64,000 nt of DNA from Uranotaenia lowii. Taxonomy: Eukaryota > Arthropoda > Insecta > Diptera > Culicidae. Positions 47,784 to 59,226 of this stretch are shown one piece after another. The stretch's first letter is position 1, and the number at the start of each line of letters is the position of its first letter. The position numbers were made by a program, and so were the translations under genes. The stretch lies in assembly GCF_029784155.1 (NCBI RefSeq), contig NC_073692.1, positions 236,548,503 to 236,612,502 of the forward strand, read 5' to 3'. Below the pieces are notes generated by a model. The model ran no database searches. It was not told the DNA's origin and saw only the letters and a program-made list of their open reading frames with translations.

Positions 47784-48668
47784 AAACTGACAAAAATGAC
47801 AAAAATGACAAAAATGAAAAAAATGACAAAAGTGACAAAAATGACAAAAAAGACAAAAATGACAAAAATGACGAAACTGACAAAAATGGCAAAAATGACA
47901 AAAATGTCAAAAATGACAAAAAAGACAAAAATGACAAAAAAGACAAAAAATGACAAAAATGACAAAAATGACGAAAATGACAAAAATGACAAAAATCACA
48001 AAAATGACGAAAATGACGAAAATGACAAAAATTACAAAAATGACAAAAATGACAAAAATGACAAAAATGACAAAAATGACAAAAATGACAAAAATGACAA
48101 AAATGACAAAAATGACAAAAATGACAAAAATGACAAAAATGACAAAAATGACAAAAATGACAAAAATGACAAAAATGACAAAAATGACAAAAATGACAAA
48201 AATGACAAAAATGACAAAAATGACAAAAATGACAAAAATGACAAAAATGACAAAAATGACAAAAATGACAAAAATGACGAAACTGACAAAAATGGCAAAA
48301 ATGGCAAAAATGACAAAAATGTCAAAAATGACAAAAAAGACAAAAATGACAAAAATGACAAAAATGACAAAAAAGACAAAAAATGACAAAAATGACAAAA
48401 AAGACAAAAAATGACAAAAATGACAAAAATGACAAAAATGACAAAAATGACAAAAATGACAAAAATGACAAAAATGACAAAAATGACAAAAATGACAAAA
48501 ATGACAAAAATGACAAAAATGACAAAAATGACAAAAATGACAAAAATGACGAAAATGACGAAAATGACGAAAATGACAAAAATGACAAAAATGACAAAAA
48601 TGACAAAAATGACAAAAAAGACAAAAATGACAAAAATTACAAAAATTACAAAAATGACAAAAATGACA
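47784..48668. repeat. 9-bp minisatellite (TGACAAAAA)n, reverse of that at 35.5-36.0 kb
   Basis: About 95 copies of a 9-bp unit that is the exact complement of TTTTTGTCA. Variants such as AAAAAGACA, GGCAAAAAT and GACGAAAAT occur in two similar blocks (47866-47950 and 48274-48420), showing duplication of larger segments. Long frames on both strands (MTK, KND, FVI and SFL repeats) are artefacts. Confidence 0.95.
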
Positions 48669-51593
48669 TATGAGATAACAAAAATAGGAAAATACTACAA
48701 GTCATGAAAAATTTAGCTAAAAAAACGACAAAAATTTCTAAAATGACAAACACAAAAAAGTAGATAAACGACAAAATTGACAAAAGTGACAACAATAACA
48801 AATATGATAAAAATTTCAAAAATAGCATGAATGATTAAGGATACAGGTATAATAAAATGTACCAAAAATTGTAAAACTAAAAAAAAATACAAAATTATTC
48901 ATTTGAGCCTAATACAGCTTCTTTTCTTATATCAGACTTTTTTTGTCATTTATTTCTTGTTTTTTTTTACATTTTAGACACTTTATCAGAATGGTTTTAT
49001 TTTAATTTATTTCATGTTGTTTTTGAAATTAGTTTTATTTTCATAAGATCGTTACTTCGTATCTTACTACGCAAAATAGTTATTAGCTGTTTAACAGGGG
49101 TATGTCTTTTAGCATTTAAAAACAATAAATTCAATTGACATCACCACTGGTGCCTCGTGATCTACTTATGTAAACCTTACTATCAATTCTGCAAAAATCA
49201 TGGATGAGTTTTTAACTAAATCGAAAATTCAAATTAAATTGAATACAAAAGCAATACCAAAAATACACTATTAATGAGGAAATGGATTTCTAACATAATT
49301 TTCATACTCATAATTATCACACAAACTCCAAAAATAATAAATTGTTCTATTAAAATAGATCAAAACTTGCAAAACAAACACTATGAAAGTTTCAAATCAA
49401 TGATATTTTCGGTAAGTAATTGATACAATTTTCGAAATTATGTTTCTTATTCTGAACTAGAAATTTGCTTTGTTGATTTCTTAGCAGTCTAGTTTCAAAA
49501 TTTGAAATAAATATTCTCAAAACACAGATTTAAGAAAAGTTAAGAAAATGAATGTCAGATCAGGTCAAAAAATTTACCATGATAAATTATAAGGAAAGTA
49601 ATAATAGTTGTTATTTATCTTTATTCATCGTAATTTACATTTCTTTTCTTCAATTTCACCGGAAGGGTTGATTGGAAAATTCCGCTGTAGTTTTTTGAAT
49701 AAAAAAAATAATCGTGGAATGAAATGTGAATTTTTGATAATGATAAAAATTAAAGGTTTATATTTTTAGGACACCCAAAATTCCGAATTGAAAAATATAC
49801 TTGAAGTTATCAAAAATATTTCTAAAAATTTAAAAAGTTTGACTTAAAAATTCGATAAATTTACTCAAAAATTTGAAAAAACTGTTCCAGAAAATTCAGA
49901 AAATTATTTGAAAATTAGAATAAAATATGAAGGATAAAATGATAAGTTTTTCACCATTTAAGACGGATTTTTTTTTTAAATAAATTTAATTGATAAGTCA
50001 AGGGTGAAGCATTTTGGTGCACATGTTTCATTGATTGATTTGGTAGATTTAAGCGTCTTGAACTCGAATCTTTTGTCAAATTTGGACTAGGTATCACATT
50101 TAGTTTAGGTGATTTGGAGTTTTAAAACGTGTCAGTTTTTAGTGAAATCAATCAATTTGGTAACTGATTAACTATCAAACCTACATTTAAGAAAAAATCT
50201 GATTCTGGTTTTGTTTATTATACTTCATTCAATTGAGAAATAATATTTTTATGATGATGAATGATCTAAAAAGTTAAAACCATCAGTTTAAAAAAAATTG
50301 GAAAGAAGCTTTGGTAAAATTATTCTTGACATTCCTGCAGTAAGTTAAAAAAAACTTGTTTTCATTTAGCAAATTTCTGGAAACCTGTTAAACGATTAGA
50401 TTTATGCTTAAAATTATCTAAAATCTATTTGATTTAAAACTTATTTAAAAATTCGTTAAACGAGGCAAAAAAAAACAAAAAGAAAAACTCTATAACTTTT
50501 TGTTCGCGGAACTCAGATTTACATGATGTTTTAACCTGGGGGAAGAAGACTGAAATTTGCTGTATCGTTTTCTGTATCGTTTTTTTACTGTTCGGCAAAA
50601 AGCCAGCAAATGTTGAAAAGATTTGTAATCGTTCAAGTTTTAACTTTAGATGATCAGTTTCGTGTTGCGAGTCATGTAACTCAGTTGTTTAGGTGCTAAA
50701 TTAAGATTTAGCTTTTTTTCAGAACAACCATTAATCAAACCATTTATATTCAACAGCTTCAAAACTTTATCGAAATTTGAGCGACTCAATACTCCTGATC
50801 ATGCAAGAATTTTTCAGAGCAAAACACAACCTAATTAAATCATTGTTTTATTCAGAACATGTGCTTTTCAGCATCAAACAAGTTTTATTCAAAATCACTA
50901 AATAAGAAAGTAAAATTTTGAACCTTCGCACTGGTCGGTAGATTGATGAGAGAAATTTGACGTTTGAAAGATTTTTTCCTTTTTTTATTCAGTCTTTCTC
51001 CCCCAGGTCTTAACGAAAGATGTCACATTCGTTCAAATCTTTTATTTAGAATAATATGTTTTTATTTTACAGTTTTGTCAAGAACGCGCAAAACGTTCTT
51101 AAATAATTTTAATCTATTTTCAAAAGCTATTGCATATTTCAGGGCACCCAAATTAGTCAAAATTACGTATTAAATTTATTGCACCTTGGAAATATGTAAA
51201 TGTTGTAGCCTTGGGTATCAAAACCTTTTTAAAAGTGATTGAGTTTTGAGCATTGAGAAGAACAAGGGAAAAAAATAATTGAAGCTGAAATAGGTTTAAT
51301 GAAGAATATTTCATATCAGCATAATATTTGTCATGACACAGACAATTTTTTTTCAAATCATTTTAAGTAATAAGTAGAGTAGTAGAGGATATTAGATTTT
51401 AGATTTGGTTTGCTAATTCTGATGACCATCGTGAGAAGTAAATACCTGTTACATGATATTTGATGAACTAATATTGAAGTTAAAATCGTTCTTTTCAAAC
51501 TCCATTCTTGTTTAGTTACACTTCTTAATCAAAATCCATTCTAAAGACGAGGTAGGGGTTTTGTATGTCAAGTTTAGAGTTTTAACACAAAAG
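48669..51593. other. AT-rich stretch containing a dispersed-repeat piece
   Basis: From 49049 to 49175 it matches 39343-39475. Directly after, CAAAAATCATGGATGAGTTTTTA (about 49193-49215) is the reverse complement of part of the same family (CTCATCCATGATTTTTTGCA at 57545-57565), so the copy is rearranged. No gene was recognised elsewhere. Confidence 0.45.
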
Positions 51594-51605
51594 GTTAATT
51601 GAATT

Positions 51606-51796
51606 TTTTTTTTGTTTCGATTATAGTCGTTTTACCATCATTATGGCATTCGCGACTTTATCAACGTTGCAGTTGGCGGATCGTTATTGAAAAACTTATC
51701 CGGTACAACTGTGTTCGATGTTTACTCTTGGGCTCGAACTCGCGGACATCGGCTCAGGAGACAACAGACTTGCCAACTGAGCTATATCACAAGCCC
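51606..51796 (-). mobile_element. Intact tRNA-derived SINE
   Basis: Read on the minus strand, it begins GGGCTTGTGATATAGCTCAG, with an A box TAGCTCAGTTGG and a B box GAGTTCGAGCCC, a full tRNA-like head able to bind TFIIIC. A body of about 110 bp follows, ending in an A-rich tail (AACAAAAAAAAAATTC). GTTAATTGAATT is present on both sides (51594-51605 and 51797-51808), a perfect 12-bp target-site duplication, so insertion is fairly recent. Mobilisation would need a partner LINE. A damaged relative lies at 16854-16968. Confidence 0.92.
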
Positions 51797-51808
51797 GTTA
51801 ATTGAATT

Positions 51809-52605
51809 GTAAATCGAAATTTACAATCAGAAATTTGTGATCGTCATATAGTGTCGTAAAATTAAATGTCGCAATTCTAGGATGATTTAATGTTAAATTC
51901 CGCCGGAGACAAGCCAAATGTACTCTTCTTTTGCAAAAGGAATTAAATAAAACTTTCTTATATAATCCGCTTAATTATATTGATAAAAACTTTCTAATGT
52001 AAATTAACTTATTTCTTCCGCTACATAAATATTGTATCCTTATAAATAAGAGATCAACTTTTTATGCATTCGTTGCATAACATTTCAGTTTTGCTTCTTA
52101 TGTTGAATGTTTTGAAGGATAGATACCAATGGAGGGAATCACGAGTACATTCACGATTTCAATCGAAATTTTTCGTTCAAAATAAGCGCTTTTAAGTATG
52201 CAATAAACTTCCGTACAGTAGACAATATGCATAACAACAACAACAACAAGAATCAGCAAAAATATTTTAAAGCAATCGTAAAATTTATTCAAAAAAACCA
52301 TTTTGTGAAATGCAGTTTTTTTATCAACTTTGGTGTGCTTTCTCAGCATATACTCGAAAACTTTGAATAATTCAACTTAAAATTCTAAGTATTTATTTGT
52401 CATGTAAGTTATGTATTTTGCAATGAATTGGCGGTTATTCAATAACCTAAAACATCATGTTTTTTGAATAAATGGCGTTTGTCTTTACAATTTTTTCTCA
52501 ATGTATTCGTTTTGGCATTGCAAGATATGGTAACCCTAGGTTAAACCTCTAAAACCCCCCTGTTCGCACGGCCTTGATTCAGTTATTCTTGAATGGACTT
52601 TTTGT
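51809..52605. other. AT-rich stretch, nothing assigned
   Basis: An 83-codon minus-strand frame at 52098-52349 has a hydrophobic run but no motif. No repeat recognised. Confidence 0.35.
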
Positions 52606-52724
52606 TTAAATTTGAGATATTTTAACATCCTACGCGTTCTCAATTATATCTCATTTTGATATGAAAATACTAAATATCAAAATATTTCATGTTGATATAA
52701 TCTTGTTTTTCTCTTCCGGTCGGG
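52606..52724. mobile_element. Partial copy of the CCCGATNAGAAGAG element
   Basis: It matches the right 110 bp of the element at 20326-20838, including AATATCAAAATAT and the end CTCTTCCGGTCGGG. The opposite end was not found. Confidence 0.55.
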
Positions 52725-55700
52725 TACAAAAACCTTGCTAGAGAACCCTTTTGAATGTTTTTAGTTATTCATATATTCTTTAACAATTGCTGAATACTGC
52801 AACCGATGTCCCTTTTAATCCAGTAGAAAAAAATAAAATTAATCATTTCGAAATCCCACGTCTTCCCCCAGAAACAGAAATTAATCTGTCTCAGATCAGA
52901 CGGCCAACATGCATCTGAGTTGACCTTTCAGTTGCAATGGCACGCGCGAATAGTTAGAGGTACGTACCCCCGCGCCAAAACTTATTCAGAGTCCAAAACC
53001 TCCAACTACCCACCAAACAAACGATTGCAACCAGCTACTGAATGCTTCGGCGGCGGCGGCAGCGATGGCGCTGGATTATTTTAATCGATTGCAAAATGCA
53101 TTTTCCGCATACACGCGAGGCTTTTCAAGTGTGGCTCAATGACAGGCGCTTAGATGAGAGAACGGATCTCGTCCCGTGGACACTCCTTCGGTCTTTTGCC
53201 TGGCCCGTATGTTCGTTCACCTGTGCATGTTCACGTGTAGCCGCTATACCTACAACGGTTGAATCCGAAGTTGGGGGTGATTGGGTTCAATCCGCGTTTT
53301 ATCCGTGCGAAGCATGAATAATGAGCATCGTCGTCGTCGTCATCGTCGTCGTCAATGGTTGGTCGTCGTGTGGATCAACGCCGAATGGACGGTCGCAAGT
53401 TTTGCTCAATAGGCCATTAACATTCTACCGGGCCGAATGCTTTTGAATTGGCCACGCGGGCCCTTCCTGTTTCTTGGTCCAAGAGGTCAGCACAAAATTC
53501 GTTACGGATTTGTGTGCATGCATATTCATGGTTAGCAGATTGACACTTTGAATATATTTTTGTTTACATGAACCAGATGTTGTTGTAGCAGCGTTCTGGG
53601 TTTAAAATTCTGAAGCCGACTGTCATTGATTGTTGCATTTGGATCAGCTGCGTTTTCCAACAAACATAACTTTTTCCTAGCGAAAACTGGTGGATTAAAT
53701 TCAATTATATATTATGTTATTTACTTCTAAATCAATATTTTAGGACTGCTTAATGAGGAGATTTCTTTAAAGCTTTGAATAAATTAAGAATCCTCCCTAA
53801 GCTTAATTTATATCGCCATGCATTCATTATTGTCCACAAACCTGCCGTAAATTCTGTCATGTCGATACAATAAAGTATGTCCGTCCACACGGGCTTGTCA
53901 AGTAGGTACTTTGGAACATAATTGTCAAGTCACCGCTTCACACAAAAAGTGATCATTGCATTGCATAAATTGCAACCAAGATCAATTTTACTTTCAATTG
54001 ACCCTGTAACCGTTATTAAAGTATGTGCCTCGTGGCTTATTCTTGCCACACTACTGATGACGATTATTCCTAGCAAGCTGCTTACCAATCAACCAACCTA
54101 TCTGAGTTGTGATCCCCCTTGCAACATTTCGGCACACGTAAGCCCTACACCATATCACCTCATGTACCTACATACCTACGTATGAAGTTGAACTATTCAC
54201 AGATCAGAGAGAACACAGGACGTGCAAGATTTGCCAAAACCATCAGATCTATGATGGTAGTAAGGAAACTCATTTCATTGCATTCGTTCTCGGAGGCCTG
54301 CCTATGTGTCTTATGAATCGCACGGTGGCGATGATCATGGCGACCAGACGTGGCTGTGGATTATACTTGGTAGACGTGATGGCTACCCATGCTTTGGCAG
54401 TGGTGTTTTCAGGCAATCTGGACTTGCTGGAGAGGATAGCGAGCTTAAATAGAAAATTATTTCTTAGTTTCTTCAAAGCTTCTGCTAGAGAGGTTGTAAC
54501 GGGTACACTATTTACTTGTAAAACCAACCACAGAAATTCCTTTAAAACTTTTAAATTAATTAATTAAGAGCCAATTAGAAACTAAATAAAATGAAACAAT
54601 AATATTAAATTTAATCATTTATAAATTACCTTCGATTAAAACATAGAATTCAAAAAATGATTACGAAGAGTAAAAACAATGAAGGAAGTTGAGCGAATAA
54701 ATCCTCCTGCCAGGTACCGCCCTAAAATAATCATTAATTTGATCATCATTAACATCAAAAGCGCGCCTGTAGATTTATTCGATCACCCGACACATTTTTG
54801 GAGTAGAAAATATGGCTTAGAGAGTCATCTTCCCGATGATCACCGACTGCAAACTTGTTGTGCATCAGGTGAATGACCTCTATCGGGATGCTTTTGTGCA
54901 CCTAAGTTTGGAAGAGAAATGGTTTGGTCTTTGAACTCGGGTTTGGAAGGGGAAGACTAGGCTGCATTGTAAATTCGCGGATAAGAGAGTTATTGGTTTA
55001 ACTTCCCGATTAGGTCTTCGTATCGGGTAGCTCCGGTACAAAGTTGAACTAGATTCAAGAAGGCGGATTCCAAATGCGACTTCCTGAATCACTTTATCTT
55101 GTAGTTCAGTTGGGTGAAGACCGTTCGATTCGCGGGGTAATTTTAGAGTCCAGTGTCTGTGATCCGTGGACCAGTGTTTCGGTTATTAATCAGTCTCTTT
55201 TTTTGTTTTACGCGTAGCTTACACTAAGGCTAAAAAGTACAAGGAATTATATTGTTGATAAGCTTTTTAAAGCCGAGAAAAGGTGCATATTCTGATAGGT
55301 AAGGTGAGAAAACGCTTGTGCAATGTCACACGATAAGAACCACCCACTATTACTGCGACAGATTTGAGGCGCCCACTACAACCTCACCGCTACAGCCCGT
55401 CGCAGAAGTTCATCCCACCGAGTCAAGCTGAAAACCCTGCCAAGACGACAAGGAAACCCGCCGGGATCGAAACATCATTCCCAGAGTGCGTACGACGTCG
55501 CGTATGGTAATTGCTCTTCTACACGTAACCGTAATCATCGGATTTTGTAAGTTCTTCAGCCAGCAGTGGAAGCCGGGAGAACCTTGGCAAAAAGTTTCGC
55601 TGAACGCATGGGATCACATTAGATCCAACCACGCGTTCAGCCATAGTTACCTGCATGAACATTTCATCAGCCGTTCGCCCTGCACCAGCACACCACTAGG

Positions 55701-56140
55701 AGATTGCGACGGCGTTTAACCGCCGAGGAGTCAAAAATGAGGGATTAGATTTCTCCAAAACCCCCATCTGAATAAGCAACAAACGTGAGTACTCACCCAT
55801 GGCCAACCTTATTCGTTAGCAATTGTTATGTACCTACATAACATTATTCTGAACGGCATGCAACTATAGCCGCTTGAGTTGCAATTTGCAAATTTCGTCC
55901 TATGGAATTTTTGAACGTGCAATCGAATTGTTTTGGACTGGCGAGCCGGAAAAGTAGCCCATTTCCACCCCCACACGGAAAATTCAAATCATTTATATGG
56001 GGAAAATCACGATCGACCACACCGTCTAAGGAACGAAATACCATGCGTTTCCACCAGAACTAGGAGTTAAAAATCGAAACACACATAAAATTGTAACATG
56101 TATACACGACAGTAGAGGCCAGAATAAAGAGGATCCAATG
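52725..56140. other. Long stretch with GC-richer patches, no confident gene
   Basis: GC-richer segments at 52850-53560 and 54800-55750 differ from the AT-rich background. A (GTC)n run lies at about 53326-53353. Overlapping frames on both strands at 54270-54567 (87 and 85 codons) and a 77-codon plus frame at 55486-55719 whose N-terminus (ALLHVTVIIGFCKFF) could be a signal peptide or membrane segment have no recognised family. These are candidates for host exons at best. Confidence 0.25.
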
Positions 56141-56142
56141 TA

Positions 56143-57147
56143 CAGTACCGTTCATAATTGTATAGAAATTGGAAGCACGGGCACTGTCACTTCGACTTTG
56201 AACTTCCATAGCTTTTTACTCTGATAATATTTTTTGATCAAATTTTCTGCGTTAGATAGATCAACTATCACACTATTATATCACACAATTTGAGCTTTCT
56301 GGAGTTTGTGTGGCGTGAGATACAGTAATTCTACGAAAATCGGACTTTTTGGTCTTTTCTCATTCAAACTGCAATATCTCAGAAACTACAATACGTTTTT
56401 TGTTAAAATTTTGCAGAGTGATTGTTGAAATGTAAAGCTATCATGTCTGAAGTTTATGAAAAGTTCGATCGATGGGATCAAAAGTTACGCTGTGTACAAT
56501 ATTTCAGGCATGAACCTAGAAATGCAATTTCTATAGAATTATGGACGAATGTTTCCATAGGAAAGTCCTATTTTATGTTTAACAACCAGTAAATCTATTC
56601 CAACCAAAAAATCAAAACAATATCGCGAGATTCTGATTTTAAAACACAAATAGATCTTTAATTCCATTTTTTCTTTCCTTCATTGCTTTTGCCAGAACTT
56701 TTTTGACTGATTTGTGGATGAAACGATTTTGTTCTCATGAATCGTCCATAATTCTATAGAAATCGCATTTCTAGGTTCATGCCTGAAATATTGTAGCTCG
56801 CGTAACTTTTGATCCCATCGATAAAACTTCTCAAAAACTTCAGACATGCTAGCTTTACATTTCAACAATCACTCTGCAAAATTTCAATAAAAAATGTAGC
56901 GTAGTTTCTGAGATATTGCAGTTTGAATGAGAAAAGTCTGAAAAGTCCGATTTTCGTAGAATTACTGTATCTCAGGCCACACAAACTCCAGAAAGCTCAA
57001 ATTGTGTGATATAATAGTGTGATAGTTGATCTATCTAACGCAGAAAATTTGATCAAAAAATATTATCAGAGTAAAAAGTTATGGAAGTTCAAATTCGAAG
57101 TGACAGTGCGCGTGCTTCCATTTTCTATACAATTATGAACGGTACTG
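56143..57147. mobile_element. 1-kb foldback element with about 400-bp arms
   Basis: The left arm 56143-56549 and right arm 56742-57147 are reverse complements with scattered mismatches, around a spacer of about 190 bp. The ends read TA-CAGTACCGTTCATAATTG on both strands, so a TA target duplication and CAGT-type termini place it with Tc1/mariner elements. No transposase is encoded; the 62-codon minus-strand frame at 56680-56868 lies in an arm and has no motif. If transcribed through, it would form a very long hairpin RNA. Confidence 0.9.
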
Positions 57148-57470
57148 TACGTATCTAACTAAATCGTCTCAGTTGATGAGTTGGTCTGATTTTTTAATTA
57201 AGGTCAATATGATACTCCTTGCTTGAAATTGCTATATCTCTCTTGTTTCTCAAACAATTTGAATGAAATTTATAGTTTTAGAAACCTCGTAACGTAACTG
57301 AAATATGATTTCTAGATAATATTAATCTAAAACACTTCAGTTTTCCTCGAATAACGAAAAGTCTAAGTCTGAGCAACAAAAAATCCGAAAAAAACATGCC
57401 TCGGAAAAGACTGACCAAGTAACAATTTTAGCTTTATTATGGTCAGCCCAACTTCGATAGAGCTATAGCA

Positions 57471-57860
57471 TTAGACTGAGTCGATTTGGGGTAATTTTTG
57501 GATTTCTCAAACCCAGGCGTTTTAAAAGCTTCGTTTTGGCTCAAAACTCATCCATGATTTTTTGCAGAATTTTTAAGTAACGTTTACATGACTAAATTTG
57601 AACTTTTAGGTTTGTATGAGAAAATTGAATATGTTGTACTGAAAAATCATCATCATTTTTGTTTCTTCTGTTTGACCGAGCCTGCTAATGGTTTTTGGGC
57701 CAATATATAAATTCTCTAAAAGAAAATTTCCGCTGAAAAACTTTGGCGAAGGCTCATCATATTTCTGTGATTTACAGCATTTTCTAGTTATGCGGATGCC
57801 ACCATCTTGGATTTCAAGATGGCGTCGAACAACGATATTCGACTTCAACTCGTTTAGCCC
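57471..57860. repeat. Dispersed repeat, copy 3
   Basis: It matches 39057-39345 for about 290 bp, beginning AGACTGAGTCGATT. After about 57755 the two diverge, and here the sequence continues with a GC-richer CATCTTGGATTTCAAGATGG palindrome at about 57792-57811. Confidence 0.6.
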
Positions 57861-57941
57861 TTTCACCTAATACTAACATTGTGGATGTTTCATGACATTT
57901 TCAGTCACTTAATGCTTTGAAAAGAAAAGCGGAAGCCGCCA

Positions 57942-59226
57942 TCACATAGCATCTGGTCGGTTAAAAAAAGATCATTTCTCCTCAAAGAAATAACGTACAA
58001 CAAAATTAAAAATGTCAATTTGTAGGGGTTTTATTGCACTTTAAGGAAAAAAATATACCAAAATCATTCATCAGCTTTTCGGATGAATTTTCGAACTTTT
58101 TTTGTGATACCACCCATCATTTTCTGCACAGTACTGCTGGTAACCTCATTCGCCATCTTGTTTCACCACTTTTCCATTTGAGCGGGTTTTTTTCATGGTT
58201 CTGCCACATTTCTTCAGTTTTCCCTTAACTATTGCCCAATATTTCTCGATGGGACGAAATACCGGACAGTTTGGTGGATTGATACTTCTTTCAACAAAAT
58301 CGATATTGTTCTCCTTATACCACTTAACGACATCCCGGCTGTAGTGGCAGCTTGCCAGGGCCGGCCAGAATTTCACCGGACCTTTATGGGATCGAACGAA
58401 TGGCAAAACCCTCTTCTGAAGACATTCTTCTTTGTAAACATTTCCATTCATTGTGTCCCCAGTGATGAAAATCTTGGAATCTTCGCACAACTACAGATCC
58501 CTTGCCAAATCATCAACTTACGAGCAAATTTATCTGCGAAAACAAACTTGAATCTACCCGCAACATTCCTTTTACGCTTCGCAAGGTGAAATTTGTTACC
58601 GGGTATTTGTCCAAAATCCATTTTGACATAAGTTTCGTCGTCTATCAAAATGCATCCGTTGTACTTGGTCAACACTTTCTCGTACAACTTCCTTGCCCTG
58701 GTTTTGGCAACCAGGTTTTGTTTCAGCGTCCTGTTGGGGTGTTTGCTTGCATGATACGACCGCAAGCCTTCTCGCAAACAAATTCGTCGAGCTGTACTGG
58801 GGTTCGTCTTGAAGTTTTTCGCCAAATCACGCAAGGAGATTCCAGGATTATTGTGAACTGATCGAATTACCTTTGCTCGCAGCTTCCGGTCATATGTTCC
58901 ACTTTTACGCCTGGTTTTCTTTGCTCGATCCACCGTAAGGGTCTCCCGGTAACGTTGCAGCACCGAATTTACAGTCGATTTTGGATTATTCAGGAATTTC
59001 GCGATCTTTACCCCTGACCACGTCGGTTTCTCTACGTGAGTGTGCAGAATTTTCTCTCGCCTTTCGCGTTCCATCGTCGAAAACTTTTGACTGACTGCTT
59101 CAATCTTGATGAAATTTTCACCAGTAAGTAAACAAACCATCCGAATCAAAACACTGACAATAGATTCGCGAGGTGACATCTAGGGGCGCTGCAGTAAATG
59201 AAAAGATGCGACCAGATTCTATGTGA
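57942..59226 (-). mobile_element. Tc1/mariner-type (DD37E) transposon, defective
   Basis: An 18-bp inverted pair (TCACATAGCATCTGGTCG at 57942-57959 and its complement, with one change, at 59209-59226) brackets a transposase pseudogene on the minus strand and is taken as the approximate edge. I could not prove that these are the true termini, nor find a clear TA duplication. Confidence 0.6.
58146..59179 (-). pseudogene. DD37E transposase, frameshifted, second catalytic Asp lost
   Basis: The N-terminal frame (58448-59179) probably starts at MVCLLTGENFIKIEAVSQKF and carries two helix-turn-helix segments (WSGVKIAKFLNNPKSTVNSV and GISLRDLAKNFKTNPSTARR), then the first catalytic region IDDETYVKMDFGQIPG and FVFADKFARKLMIWQGI. 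A one-base frame change near 58470 moves the reading into 58146-58490, which has IFITGDTMNGNVYKEECLQK, FWPALASCHYS and PPNCPVFRPIEKYWAIVKGK. The residue normally Asp in WPDLASCHY is Ala here (codon GCC at about 58357). From that place to the final Glu there are 37 residues, the DD37E spacing first described in mosquitoes. With a frameshift and a missing catalytic residue it cannot be active. Confidence 0.93.

Noticed and set aside
47692..48828. Lys-Asn-Asp and Met-Thr-Lys repeat frames
   Set aside because: Readings of the TGACAAAAA array, open on both strands, with no non-repetitive domain.
54270..54567. Host gene exon on either strand
   Set aside because: Both strands are open over the same interval, no family motif was recognised, and no splice or start context favours one strand.
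55486..55719. Small secreted protein gene
   Set aside because: A hydrophobic N-terminal run is visible, but there is no family, no transcript evidence and no splice context; kept only as a note in the region entry.
58502..58861. Plus-strand frame of 119 codons
   Set aside because: Antisense to the DD37E transposase.
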